NCBI GenBank assembly: GCA_023411795.1
Contig: JAEYOK010000035.1
Span: forward strand, 186,001-250,000
Reading direction: 5' to 3'
Length of the DNA: 64,000 nt
Origin: Bacillota bacterium
Lineage (GTDB): Bacteria > Bacillota > Clostridia > DSM-8532
Shown here: positions 35,874 through 45,852 of the stretch, piece by piece
Layout of the letters: every line of letters begins with the position of its first letter
Position numbering within the stretch: the stretch's first letter is position 1
Notes under the pieces: generated by a model
The model's input: the letters and a program-made list of their open reading frames with translations, nothing else
Told to the model about the DNA's origin: nothing
Databases searched by the model: none
Position numbers and translations under genes: made by a program

Positions 35874-38800
35874 ATGAAACAGCAATTTTGGAAGCGAACC
35901 GCCAGCCTGATTCTTTCGGTGTGCGTGGCGTCAAGCCTGCTGCCGATGGCAGCGTTTGCTGTTGAGCCGACGGCGTTTGATCTTGCGGATGGGGGCGTTA
36001 CCATTACCAGCCCCGGCGAATACACCATTACACAATCAAGTACGGGATGGACAACAAATTCAATTGTGGTCAATACGTCAGGAGCCGTCAACATCACACT
36101 GATGGGGATAAGGATACGTACCGAGCAATGCGCTTTTTCCATTCAAAGCGGTAGCGTAACCATTAACCTTCAAGGAGAAAATCGGCTTTCCAGCGGCGAT
36201 GATTACGCAGGGCTTCAAAATAACATCAATTCGCTTGCAATCAATGGCCCGGGAACGCTGTTCGCCAGTAGCGCTTTGAATGGAGCGGGTATCGGCGGCG
36301 GGAACGGTCAGGCTGGGCGAAATATTACCATCAACGGCGGTACGATTTCCGCCGGTGTTGTCAACAACGGCAATGGAGCTGGCATTGGCGGCGGGAATAA
36401 CGGCGACGGCGGAACAATAACGATTACAGGCGGGAGGGTTTACGCCTCAAGCTTCGCAGGTGCGGGGATCGGCGGCGGGGCTAGCGGAGAAGGGAATCCA
36501 GACGTCCATGATTGTACGTTGATAGAAGGCGGAACTATAACTGCCAAAACCACCTTTGGTGCGTGCATTGGCGGAGGCAAAGGCGATTTGGGGTTCAGAA
36601 CAATTATTGATGGCGGTTCGGTAATCACAGAGGTAGTAGACCCCGGATTTTCCGACCCGAAGCCCACTCTGGGAAATCATATTGGAGGAGGTGCTGGTTC
36701 GGGGTATGGTAGCGAATCGGCTACAAATAATGCCGGAAAGCCTGTGAATCCTACGCTTATCAGCGGCCTTGACGCCAACCGAAAAATGGAAATAAGTGTG
36801 GCTTCGCCTAATAACTATTACGGTACGCGCGACATTTATTCTGACACAAACGGAAATATCTGTTTAATGCTGCCCGCTGGTGAGGCAAGAGTGACGGTTG
36901 GTTCAAACACATATACAGGAACAGTTGCCAACGGTACATCAAACAACCTTATTTGTGAGAATGTGCAAACTGACGGCGTAATTGATTTGAGCGTAGGCAG
37001 CGTTGCAATAGATTCTACTGGTTTCAATCAAAGCGGGAAAAGGTATAGCTTTACCGGTGATTACACCATTTACCAAAGCGCAAATACAAGACCGACTTCA
37101 AACACCATTATCGTATCAGGTGGCAGCCACAATGTTACACTTGATAGCATCAACATAGATGTAAGCACTTCAGAAAATGCGAGTGCCATTGAGACAACAT
37201 CTGATGTTACGATGTCACTGGTTGGAACAAATACGCTAAAAAGTGGGAGCTATGGGCTTAATAACAGCACAGGAAACTTAATCATCGAAGGGTCGGGGAA
37301 ATTGCAGGCTGAGGGCGGCAGGGATTCGTCTGGCATACGCTCAGGTTCGGGCAGCCTTACAATAAACAGTGGAACAATCATTGCAATAGGCGGTCTTGGT
37401 GGTGCTGGGATTGGAGCAGGCAGCGGCGGAACGGCAAAAAATATTACGATAAACGGCGGGATGATTAACGCAACAGGCGGCAGTGCTGGTGCCGCAGGCA
37501 TCGGCGGCGGAGGGAAGGTTATTTTATCTGGCGGTGGGAGTATATCTGGTTGTGCGGAAAATATCACCATAAACGGCGGAACGATTACCGCAACGGGAAG
37601 CGATGGCGGCGCGGGTATTGGCGGTGGCAATGAAGGGTCTGCCAGTAATATCGTCATAAACGGTGGTTCCATAAGTGCGTCTGGTGAAAACGCAATTGGC
37701 GGCGGCAATGGTCAGCCTGCCTTTGTGCCCAAAAACACGAGCGGTAGCGTTGTGTATCTGTTAAAAAAGACTTCTTTAACAGATGCGGAAAAAGGATTTC
37801 TCTCAGGCATTTCATATGGGCTTAAGGACGTAAACGCCATACAGGGGGAATATTATTTATACATTCCTCGATATTCCATTACTTATCAAAATGCAACTGA
37901 TGCCACAAATTCTAATGTGGATACCTATACCGTTTTAGATGAATTATTACTTGCTGACGCCTCCAAAATGGGTTTTATATTTGACGGTTGGTTTGATGCC
38001 AATAGCGGTGGAAATAAGGTCACAAAAATACCGCAAGGTAGTTCGGAAAACAAAACATTATACGCACGTTGGAGTACAGAGCCGACGGGCACGGCACCGA
38101 CTATCACAGGCCCCGAGACAATGACACTAACCGAGGGCTACGCCGCCACCGAAACTGGCGCATATACCATTACGGGAACTGAGCCGATAACGGTGACCAA
38201 GACCTCCGGCAACGCAAATATTTCATGGAACGATACCACCAAGAAGCTGGAGATCGCCGCGGGGCTTACGGAGGGTAGCTACCCCGTCACGCTGACAGCC
38301 AGCAACGGCACCTCGCCGGACGCGGCCCTGACCTTCACCCTGACAGTTAGCAAAGTGACCCACACCCACACCTACGGCACGGAGTGGCAATCCGACGCCG
38401 CCAACCACTGGCATGAATGCACCGCGGGTGACGGCGCGCGGGATAGCCAAGCAGCACATACCGCCGGGGATTGGATTGTGGACACACAGCCCACCAAAAC
38501 CGAGGCAGGCAGCCAGCATAAGGAGTGCACCGTCTGCGGCTATACCACGGTTACGGAAGTCATCCCGGCAACCGGCGGCGGCTCCCATGATGACGATGAT
38601 GACAGCGGCGGCCGCGGCGGTTCGTCCTCCGGTGGCGGCTCCATCGTTGTAACGCCTCCCACCCCGGAAAAGCCGAACAATCCCACCAACGCCACGAATC
38701 CCGTGCCCAGCACGGTGAAGGACGGCACCGCCACAGTGACCATCCCGGACAGTAAAATCACCGACGCCATCAAGGCGGCGCAGGACGCAGCCAAAAAGGA

Positions 38801-40127
38801 CGGCACGACCGGCAACGGCATCTCCGTCACCATCAAGGCCACCGGCAACGAAAAGGCGGGCAGCGTACAGGCCACCCTCTCCGCAAGCGCCCTCAAGGCG
38901 CTGACCGACGCGGGCGTGAAAACCTTCACCATCGAGTGCGCACCCCTTACCGTTACGCTGGATTTGGGCGCACTTAAAACGCTGACAGCGGCGGGCGGCG
39001 AGGTAAAGATCACCGCCACTAAGCAGGACAACACAAAGCTCCCCACCGAGGCCAAGACAGCCATCGGCAGCCGCCCTGTGTATCAGCTCACCGCCACGGC
39101 AGGCGGTAAAACAGTCAAGGAGTTTGGCGGACAGATCAGCGTGGCCATTCCCTACACCCCTGCGACGGGTGAAATCCCCGGCAATCTCTATGGCGTGTAT
39201 GTGGACGACAGCGGCAAGGTGACTTGGCTCATGGATTCCAGCTACGATGGCAACGCCAAAATGCTGCGCTTTGCCACCTCACACTTCTCCGTGTTCGGCA
39301 TAGGCTACAAGGCCAATACCCCGGCCTTTACCGACATCGCAAACCATTGGGCCAAGGCGGACATCGAGTTTGTGGCGGCCCGTGGCCTGCTCATTGGCAC
39401 CGGCAAAACCACCTTCAGCCCGGACGGCTTCATGACACGGGGGATGTTTGTGACGGCTCTCGGCAGACTGGCGGGCATCGACAGCGCCAGGTACAAAAAC
39501 ACCAAATTCACCGATGTGGCGGCCACCGCCTACTACGCACCCTATGTGGCATGGGCAGCGGAAATGGGCATCACCAGCGGAACAAGCACCACCACCTTTA
39601 GTCCCGATAAGACCATCACCCGGCAGGAGCTGGCGACGCTGATGGTGAACTACGCCAAGGCCATGAAGTACACCCTGCCCAAAACCCGCGAGGCAATTTC
39701 CTTTGCGGATAGTGACGCCATCGGAAGCTGGGCCAGGGACGCGGTGAATGCCATGCAGATGGCGGGTGTGATGAACGGCAAGAACGAAAACAAGTTCGAC
39801 CCCACCGGCACAGCCACCCGCGCCGAGGTTGCCGCTGTGCTCCGCCGCTATGTGGAGCTGGTCATCGACCCGGCTACGGCGCAGGGGCTGGACAAAAAAT
39901 TTGCGATTCCAGCTCAGAATCAAGATTTTGCCTTTGTCTTATTACTAGCGAAATTTAACCTGGACACTCTATTATGTGTGAAAATCAACCGCACAACAGA
40001 CAATTCAGGTGTCTTCTCAATCAGCAACTGCAAGTTCGCTATCGAATCTAAAGATGTTCCACCTAAGGCCAGAATTACTGTCTTAATTAGCGAGATGGGT
40101 GCTTTTTATTGGACATTATCGAGTTAA
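35874..40127 (+). CDS. Giant S-layer-anchored surface protein, C-terminus fused to transposase tail
   Basis: This exported protein of about 1417 residues has a signal peptide ending near AAFAVEP. Two successive beta-helix modules follow (about residues 30-370 and 370-625), full of INGGTI and GIGGGN turns. Next come a Listeria-Bacteroides-type repeat (YARW near residue 735), an Ig-like putative sugar-binding part, a Cys/His part (CTVCGYTT), a Gly/Asp linker and an uncharacterised domain. Three SLH domains complete the normal protein (about 1145-1330; FTDIANHWAKADIEF, FTDVAATAYYAPYV, FADSDAIGSWARDAV). SLH domains bind pyruvylated wall polymer. After TAQGLDKK the sequence changes to AT-rich DNA encoding about 75 residues unlike the rest. 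ATG at 35874 follows AGGAGG; the frame to 35853 has no site. Confidence 0.85.
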   Translation: MKQQFWKRTASLILSVCVASSLLPMAAFAVEPTAFDLADGGVTITSPGEYTITQSSTGWTTNSIVVNTSGAVNITLMGIRIRTEQCAFSIQSGSVTINLQGENRLSSGDDYAGLQNNINSLAINGPGTLFASSALNGAGIGGGNGQAGRNITINGGTISAGVVNNGNGAGIGGGNNGDGGTITITGGRVYASSFAGAGIGGGASGEGNPDVHDCTLIEGGTITAKTTFGACIGGGKGDLGFRTIIDGGSVITEVVDPGFSDPKPTLGNHIGGGAGSGYGSESATNNAGKPVNPTLISGLDANRKMEISVASPNNYYGTRDIYSDTNGNICLMLPAGEARVTVGSNTYTGTVANGTSNNLICENVQTDGVIDLSVGSVAIDSTGFNQSGKRYSFTGDYTIYQSANTRPTSNTIIVSGGSHNVTLDSINIDVSTSENASAIETTSDVTMSLVGTNTLKSGSYGLNNSTGNLIIEGSGKLQAEGGRDSSGIRSGSGSLTINSGTIIAIGGLGGAGIGAGSGGTAKNITINGGMINATGGSAGAAGIGGGGKVILSGGGSISGCAENITINGGTITATGSDGGAGIGGGNEGSASNIVINGGSISASGENAIGGGNGQPAFVPKNTSGSVVYLLKKTSLTDAEKGFLSGISYGLKDVNAIQGEYYLYIPRYSITYQNATDATNSNVDTYTVLDELLLADASKMGFIFDGWFDANSGGNKVTKIPQGSSENKTLYARWSTEPTGTAPTITGPETMTLTEGYAATETGAYTITGTEPITVTKTSGNANISWNDTTKKLEIAAGLTEGSYPVTLTASNGTSPDAALTFTLTVSKVTHTHTYGTEWQSDAANHWHECTAGDGARDSQAAHTAGDWIVDTQPTKTEAGSQHKECTVCGYTTVTEVIPATGGGSHDDDDDSGGRGGSSSGGGSIVVTPPTPEKPNNPTNATNPVPSTVKDGTATVTIPDSKITDAIKAAQDAAKKDGTTGNGISVTIKATGNEKAGSVQATLSASALKALTDAGVKTFTIECAPLTVTLDLGALKTLTAAGGEVKITATKQDNTKLPTEAKTAIGSRPVYQLTATAGGKTVKEFGGQISVAIPYTPATGEIPGNLYGVYVDDSGKVTWLMDSSYDGNAKMLRFATSHFSVFGIGYKANTPAFTDIANHWAKADIEFVAARGLLIGTGKTTFSPDGFMTRGMFVTALGRLAGIDSARYKNTKFTDVAATAYYAPYVAWAAEMGITSGTSTTTFSPDKTITRQELATLMVNYAKAMKYTLPKTREAISFADSDAIGSWARDAVNAMQMAGVMNGKNENKFDPTGTATRAEVAAVLRRYVELVIDPATAQGLDKKFAIPAQNQDFAFVLLLAKFNLDTLLCVKINRTTDNSGVFSISNCKFAIESKDVPPKARITVLISEMGAFYWTLSS
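39895..40127 (+). mobile_element. Transposase C-terminal remnant (ISNCY-like)
   Basis: From about 39895 the reading frame of the surface protein enters sequence resembling the C-terminal end of an ISNCY/IS1202-type transposase: NQDFAF, then NRTTDNSGVFSISNCKFAI and VPPKARITVLIS. Base composition drops sharply at the same point. No other part of the element is visible. The match is from memory of the family pattern and needs a search. Confidence 0.5.
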
Positions 40128-41406
40128 GAACCGGTACCATCGCGGCAGCAATAAAGCCTCCTGAGAAACCGTTATTATATAGATTCATTCCTCCATGTAG
40201 AAAAGCAATATTCATTGTTAAGGCCATATGAAGGATACCGGCAATAATACCGGGAATAACCCCATAAAATCCCGAGATAGGCGCCAGGGTCGTACCGAAG
40301 AGAGCCACAAGTATTGCTGCTGTTGAGTTATGTTCATAAATATTAAGATGCTTAGCAATAAAAACTCCAATAATGACAGGAGTTACATTCTTTACATGTT
40401 TTCCTACTGCTCCAAAACCTACTACAGTTAAAATACCCCCAATAGTTGGCCCGTTTAGCTCTCCACCTATAACCAGAACATAAGAAGTCGCTAAAAAGCC
40501 TAAGAGTGCCATGTTGATAATGGTAAGTCCAAGCCCTGATGTTTCAGTAAAATCAGGTGACCCTTTTCCGGTCTGTTCCAATAACTTTATATACCCTTTA
40601 AAGCTCCATTTGTTAATATAAAGCCCTAAAATAAACATAATTGAAAAAATCGAATAAAATAATATTGAAAAGAATAGGTTATTGCCTGATGATACCATGG
40701 ATACAGGCTGAACATCTATACCCATACTTCGTAAAACAGCAAGAAAAAACATACCGATAATTCCTGCAGTAAAACCTATATTATAAAGATTAAACCCATG
40801 ATGAAATCCGATGAAGCTCTCAGCCATAGGAGGTATTAAAAATCCTGCAAAAATACCCGCTAAAACACCAAAAAATAATCCAGGCCACACAGAAAGACCC
40901 AAATTAAAACTAAATTCACTTACCAAAGGACCTAAAGCCGTACCAAATAATGCTTGTAGTATATAGCTTTTAAATGGCTTCCGTTTAATTTTTGCAAATA
41001 GCATAACTCCCAAAGTAATCGGTATGGAGTTAAACAGATTTTTGCCAAAGAAAGAAAATCCGGCCACCGTAAAAATAGCTGCAATTATTTTCCCGTCCAT
41101 TACTAGACCATTCATCTTAACCATGCCAACACTTACAAATATCATGACACCCACATTAACCAACGTGGCTCCCATATTTGATAATTGAATATAGTCTGTC
41201 AGTAAGTTTGCAGGTGATGACAAAATTTTCATAAAACCCTCCCATATCTCATGGGGAGTATTATAAAAAAAGGCAAGAATAATAAACACTAAACTAAGAA
41301 AAATAAAGAATGTTAACTTATAACTTTCTGATATTCTAATCCTTCCATAGGATGAAGATATTTGCTTATCAGCAGTACGATTATTATTAGCCAGACCCAG
41401 AAGCAT
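40087..41406 (-). CDS. DUF1576 multi-pass membrane protein
   Basis: This 439-residue protein has about ten transmembrane helices and an internal duplication. Both halves contain a G-x-A-L-G-P or GTTLAPISGF pattern and an F-H-G-x-N-L-Y-N motif (GFHHGFNLYNIGF, FLHGGMNLYNNGF), which matches the DUF1576 family. The function is unknown, with a transporter-like shape. The last few codons overlap the tail of the surface protein gene on the other strand by 41 bases. They lie in the transposase remnant, so the native C-terminus may have been replaced. It follows carB by 85 bases in the same direction, but I see no proof of cotranscription. Confidence 0.8.
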   Translation of the reverse strand: MLLGLANNNRTADKQISSSYGRIRISESYKLTFFIFLSLVFIILAFFYNTPHEIWEGFMKILSSPANLLTDYIQLSNMGATLVNVGVMIFVSVGMVKMNGLVMDGKIIAAIFTVAGFSFFGKNLFNSIPITLGVMLFAKIKRKPFKSYILQALFGTALGPLVSEFSFNLGLSVWPGLFFGVLAGIFAGFLIPPMAESFIGFHHGFNLYNIGFTAGIIGMFFLAVLRSMGIDVQPVSMVSSGNNLFFSILFYSIFSIMFILGLYINKWSFKGYIKLLEQTGKGSPDFTETSGLGLTIINMALLGFLATSYVLVIGGELNGPTIGGILTVVGFGAVGKHVKNVTPVIIGVFIAKHLNIYEHNSTAAILVALFGTTLAPISGFYGVIPGIIAGILHMALTMNIAFLHGGMNLYNNGFSGGFIAAAMVPVLNSIMSNKKHPSR

Positions 41407-41491
41407 AATACCCCTTATCAGTAATTAAATTTTTGCATTAGTGTTAAGACTATTTAATTAAATTATAAACCAATATCATAGTAAAAAACAA

Positions 41492-44400
41492 TTAATTTTT
41501 TAAACTGTCTATACTTATTATGTCCAGTTGTTCCGGTTTTTTGTTCATCTGCATGCAGTGAAGCACAGCAAAGGCAGTATCAAGGCTTGTGAGGCATAAG
41601 ATAGAACGTTCTACGGCCTTTCTCCTTATTTGATAACCGTCCCGCTCGGAATCCTTGCCTTTCGTCGGTGTGTTTATGATTATTTTTATTTTGCCCTGCT
41701 CCATCAAATCTATAATATTAGGTGATCCCTCATTAATCTTTTTGACGCTGTTGGTTGCAATAGCATGCTTATTTAAGTATAAGGCTGTTTTACCGGTGGC
41801 ATAAAGTGTGTAGCCCAGTCTTTCAAGCCCATCAGCCAGATCAACTAACTCCGGCTTATCCGTATCCCGAACAGTAAACAGTATTCCACTTCCAGGTTCA
41901 GGGAATTTATAGCCCGCAGCAACAAGTCCCTTCAAAGTTGCCTCATGAAGATTCTTTGCTATTCCCAGAACCTCACCTGTAGACTTCATTTCAGGACCTA
42001 ACCCGGTATCTACTCCATGGAGCTTTTCAAATGAGAACACAGGAACCTTAACTGCGATATATTCACTTTCTTTGTACAATCCGGTGCCATAAGGAAAATC
42101 CGAAAGCTTCTTCCCCATCATTATTCGGGTTGCCATTTTAACCATAGGTATTCCAGTAACCTTGCTTATGTATGGTACTGTACGACTGGAACGGGGATTT
42201 ACCTCAATTACATATATCTCGTTATTAAACAGCACATATTGAATATTTACAACTCCGATAACCTGAAGGGCTTTAGCTAGCTTCTGGGTATAATCAATAA
42301 TCTTATCCTTAATCTTAAAGGATAAGCTTTGGGGAGGATACATGGATATGCTGTCACCCGAATGAACACCGGCACGTTCTAAATGCTCCATAATTCCTGG
42401 AATAAGTATGTTTTCACCATCACATATGGCATCCACCTCAAGTTCCTTACCCATCATGTATTTATCTATGAGGATTGGATGCTCCTGCTCTTCCCTATTG
42501 ATGATTTCCATGTAATCTTCTATATCTCTGTCACTGTATGCGATTTCCATTCCCTTACCGCCCAGAACGTAGGATGGGCGGACTAAAACCGGGTACCCGA
42601 GTTTATTTGCAGCTTCAATAGCTTCTTTAACAGTTCTTATGGTTGTACCCTTCGGCCTTGGAATATTAAGGCTCTCCAATATAGCATCAAATTTCTCTCT
42701 GTCCTCGGCTGCATCAACATTCTTCGCGGCAGTACCAAATATTTTGATTCCTGCATTAGCCAGAGGATTGGTAAGCTTAATAGCAGTCTGTCCTCCAAAT
42801 TGTGCGATTACTCCATCGGGAGCTTCAAGCTCTATTATTTCTTCCACATCCTCCGTGGTTAATGGCTCAAAGTAAAGCCTGTCAGATGTATCAAAGTCTG
42901 TAGATACAGTTTCCGGATTATTATTAATAATTATAGCCTCATAGCCCTCTTCCTTAAGGCCCCAAACAGAGTGAACTGAGCAATAGTCGAATTCTATGCC
43001 CTGGCCTATTCGAATAGGCCCTGAACCCAGAACAATCACTTTCTTTTTATTGGTTGGTACAGCTTCGGTATACTCATCGTAGGTTGAGTAGTAGTAAGGG
43101 GTTTGGGCCTCGAATTCTGCAGCACAGGTGTCGACCATCTTGTATGCCGGTCGTATGCCGAGTGCTTTACGCATTTCTTTTATATCTCTTTTTGTCCCCT
43201 TGGTATATGATCCAATAACCTCGTCCAAAAAGCCCATCTTTTTAGCTTTAAGAAGTGTTTCCCTATCAATAGTATCAACTGTAAGGGTCTTTAAATGCTC
43301 TTCCATCTCAACTATTTTCTTAAACCTATTTAAAAACCAGGTATCAATCTTTGTGACATCGTTAATTTCTTTAACCGTGATTTTTCTTCTCATTGCCTCG
43401 GCAATTACCAGTAATCTGTTATCATCAATATTTAAAAGCTGTTTCCTTAATTCATCATCATTCAAATCCTTACATAAGGGTGTTTCAAGGGTCTTGATAC
43501 CCAGCTCAAGTGACCTGAGAGCCTTCATGAGAGCTCCTTCAAAAGAATTACTTATAGACATAACCTCGCCTGTGGCCTTCATCTGTGTTCCCAACGTACG
43601 TCTGGCTTTTACAAACTTATCAAAGGGCCATTTTGGTATCTTGACCACACAATAATCGATAGTAGGCTCAAAACAAGCATAAGTCTTGCCTGTAACCGCA
43701 TTAATAATCTCATCAAGACCATATCCTATGGCAACCTTTGTAGCTACCTTAGCTATCGGGTAACCCGTAGCCTTTGAGGCTAATGCTGACGAACGGCTAA
43801 CACGTGGGTTCACCTCTATTACTGCGTACTCAAAGCTTTCAGGGTGAAGGGCAAATTGGCAATTACATCCCCCCTGTATGCCAAGGGCGCTGATAATATT
43901 CAAAGCGGCCGAACGAAGCATCTGGTATTCCTTGTCACTTAAAGTTTGGGTTGGTGCCACTACAATACTGTCACCGGTATGGACACCCACAGGGTCAATA
44001 TTCTCCATGCTGCATATAGTGATAACATTGCCTTTTGCATCACCCATAACCTCATACTCGATTTCTTTCCACCCCGAGATGCATTTTTCTATCAAAACCT
44101 GGTGAACACGGCTTAAGCGAAGACCATTTAAGCCGATATCATGAAGCTGTTCCTCATTGTATGCTATGCCTCCCCCGGTACCTCCAAGGGTATAGGCAGG
44201 CCTTACCACTACGGGATAATCTATCTCAGCAGCAAAATCCAGAGCATCTTCGAGGGTATTTACTACCTTGCTGGGGATACAGGGTTCACCTATGGATTCC
44301 ATGGTATCCTTAAAGGCTTGCCTGTCCTCAGCCTTACGGATGGATTCCACCTTTGTGCCCAGAAGCTTAACCCCAACCTCATCTAGGAATCCTGTTTCAG

Positions 44401-44707
44401 ACAGTTCCATAGCCAGATTTAATCCGGTTTGCCCGCCCAGTGTGGGAAGAATGCTGTCGGGTTTCTCTTTCAAGATTACCTTCTTTAATACATCAACATT
44501 CATTGGCTCAATATATACCTTATCTGCTATTTCTGTATCGGTCATAATTGTAGCAGGGTTACTGTTTACTAAGATGGTATAAATGCCTTCTTCCTTTAAA
44601 GCCTGGCAGGCTTGAGTTCCGGCATAGTCGAATTCAGCAGCTTGTCCTATTATTATCGGACCTGAGCCTATAACTAAAACACGCTTTACATCTTGTCTTT
44701 TTGGCAT
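41492..44707 (-). CDS. carB: Carbamoyl-phosphate synthase large subunit
   Basis: This 1071-residue protein is full length for CarB. Two ATP-grasp halves are visible, each with a characteristic opening (KRVLVIGSGPIIIGQAAEFDY and KKVIVLGSGPIRIGQGIEFDY), and the EVNPRVSRSSALASKATGYP and EVNPRSSRTVPYISKVTGIP metal-binding motifs. The C-terminal MGS-like allosteric domain (about residue 940 on) follows. It makes carbamoyl phosphate from bicarbonate, ATP and ammonia delivered by CarA. ATG at 44707 follows GGGAGG; the longer frame begins inside that site. It is last in the pyrBCF-carAB operon. Confidence 0.97.
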   Translation of the reverse strand: MPKRQDVKRVLVIGSGPIIIGQAAEFDYAGTQACQALKEEGIYTILVNSNPATIMTDTEIADKVYIEPMNVDVLKKVILKEKPDSILPTLGGQTGLNLAMELSETGFLDEVGVKLLGTKVESIRKAEDRQAFKDTMESIGEPCIPSKVVNTLEDALDFAAEIDYPVVVRPAYTLGGTGGGIAYNEEQLHDIGLNGLRLSRVHQVLIEKCISGWKEIEYEVMGDAKGNVITICSMENIDPVGVHTGDSIVVAPTQTLSDKEYQMLRSAALNIISALGIQGGCNCQFALHPESFEYAVIEVNPRVSRSSALASKATGYPIAKVATKVAIGYGLDEIINAVTGKTYACFEPTIDYCVVKIPKWPFDKFVKARRTLGTQMKATGEVMSISNSFEGALMKALRSLELGIKTLETPLCKDLNDDELRKQLLNIDDNRLLVIAEAMRRKITVKEINDVTKIDTWFLNRFKKIVEMEEHLKTLTVDTIDRETLLKAKKMGFLDEVIGSYTKGTKRDIKEMRKALGIRPAYKMVDTCAAEFEAQTPYYYSTYDEYTEAVPTNKKKVIVLGSGPIRIGQGIEFDYCSVHSVWGLKEEGYEAIIINNNPETVSTDFDTSDRLYFEPLTTEDVEEIIELEAPDGVIAQFGGQTAIKLTNPLANAGIKIFGTAAKNVDAAEDREKFDAILESLNIPRPKGTTIRTVKEAIEAANKLGYPVLVRPSYVLGGKGMEIAYSDRDIEDYMEIINREEQEHPILIDKYMMGKELEVDAICDGENILIPGIMEHLERAGVHSGDSISMYPPQSLSFKIKDKIIDYTQKLAKALQVIGVVNIQYVLFNNEIYVIEVNPRSSRTVPYISKVTGIPMVKMATRIMMGKKLSDFPYGTGLYKESEYIAVKVPVFSFEKLHGVDTGLGPEMKSTGEVLGIAKNLHEATLKGLVAAGYKFPEPGSGILFTVRDTDKPELVDLADGLERLGYTLYATGKTALYLNKHAIATNSVKKINEGSPNIIDLMEQGKIKIIINTPTKGKDSERDGYQIRRKAVERSILCLTSLDTAFAVLHCMQMNKKPEQLDIISIDSLKN

Positions 44708-44793
44708 ACTATTGTTTCTACCTCCCAATCAGGCAATTCTTTTTATTAGAAAGATTATTTGATTAACATATTAAGCAAGCAATTTATTCAAAA

Positions 44794-45852
44794 TTATAAA
44801 TTCTCAAGGAACTTATCAAAGAGAAATTGAGTGTCATTAGGCCCCGATGCGCCCTCCGGATGAAATTGGACAGTAAAAGTCGGGGATTCCAGATACTTAA
44901 CCCCTTCAACGGTTCCGTCATTCATGTTAATATGACTGACAATTGCTTTTCTTTTGTCTAGGCTGTCTGCCAATACCGCATAGCCGTGGTTTTGGGATGT
45001 TATGTAGGTACGGTCCTTTTCAATATCCTTGACAGGATGATTGCCTCCTCTGTGTCCGTACTTAAGCTTTGCCGTTTCACCACCATGAGCTATTGCCGTC
45101 AACTGATGGCCAAGGCATATGCCAAAGATAGGCTTTTTGCCGATAAGCTCTTTAATGACCTCTATCTGGTACACGCAATCCTTGGGGTCGCCGGGTCCGT
45201 TAGTCAGCAGTAGACCATCAGGATTAACAGCCAGTATTTCGTTTGCAGTGGATATGGCCGGAAATACAAATACTTCACAATTACGTTTCTTCAAACATCT
45301 TATGATATTTTCCTTTGCCCCATAATCAATAACTGCAACTTTTTTACCCGTTCCCTCATAGTGAAGGATCTTTTTGGTTGTCACCAGTTCAACAGGTTTA
45401 ACCAGTTTATAATCATGGATTTTTTGCAACCAGTCTTCTATTTTAAAGTCCGGATCAGTTGAGACAACTCCGTTCATTGTTCCTTTTTCTCTTAAGATAC
45501 GGGTCAAAGCGCGAGTATCAATACCTTTTATTCCAATAACATTATGGTTAATCAAATATTGATTCACGGTTTCTTGGGCCCTAAAATTACTGGGCTCGTC
45601 ACACAGCTCCCTGACAATAAATCCATTGACATGTATTTTACTCGACTCGCTGTCTTCGTTATTTATACCATAGTTCCCAATTAGGGGATATGTCATTACC
45701 ACAATCTGTCCTACATAGGAAGGGTCAGTTAAAGTCTCCTCATAGCCTGTCATTCCGGTAGCAAAAACTATTTCACCCAAGCTTGAACCCGTTGCGCCAA
45801 AGGATTCTCCCACAAACTGAGTTCCGTCTTCTAATGCTAAGATAGCTTTCAT
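44794..45852 (-). CDS. carA: Carbamoyl-phosphate synthase small (glutaminase) subunit
   Basis: This 352-residue protein has the CarA N-terminal domain followed by a class I amidotransferase. The nucleophile is in GICLGHQL, and the His/Glu pair is in FHPEGASGP. It takes ammonia from glutamine for CarB. The ATG overlaps the pyrF stop as ATGA, giving translational coupling. Ribosome site AAGGGA. Confidence 0.97.
   Translation of the reverse strand: MKAILALEDGTQFVGESFGATGSSLGEIVFATGMTGYEETLTDPSYVGQIVVMTYPLIGNYGINNEDSESSKIHVNGFIVRELCDEPSNFRAQETVNQYLINHNVIGIKGIDTRALTRILREKGTMNGVVSTDPDFKIEDWLQKIHDYKLVKPVELVTTKKILHYEGTGKKVAVIDYGAKENIIRCLKKRNCEVFVFPAISTANEILAVNPDGLLLTNGPGDPKDCVYQIEVIKELIGKKPIFGICLGHQLTAIAHGGETAKLKYGHRGGNHPVKDIEKDRTYITSQNHGYAVLADSLDKRKAIVSHINMNDGTVEGVKYLESPTFTVQFHPEGASGPNDTQFLFDKFLENL

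Noticed and set aside
36290..37720. Possible CRISPR-like or tandem DNA repeats (GGCGGCGGGAA type)
   Set aside because: The short recurring sequences encode the GIGGGN and INGGTI turns of a beta-helix protein; spacing and units are irregular, and there are no spacers.
38540..39064. Long minus-strand reading frame inside the SLH protein gene
   Set aside because: It arises from GC-rich codons of the plus-strand gene. It has no ribosome site or recognisable domain, and a similar shadow covers 39279-39923.
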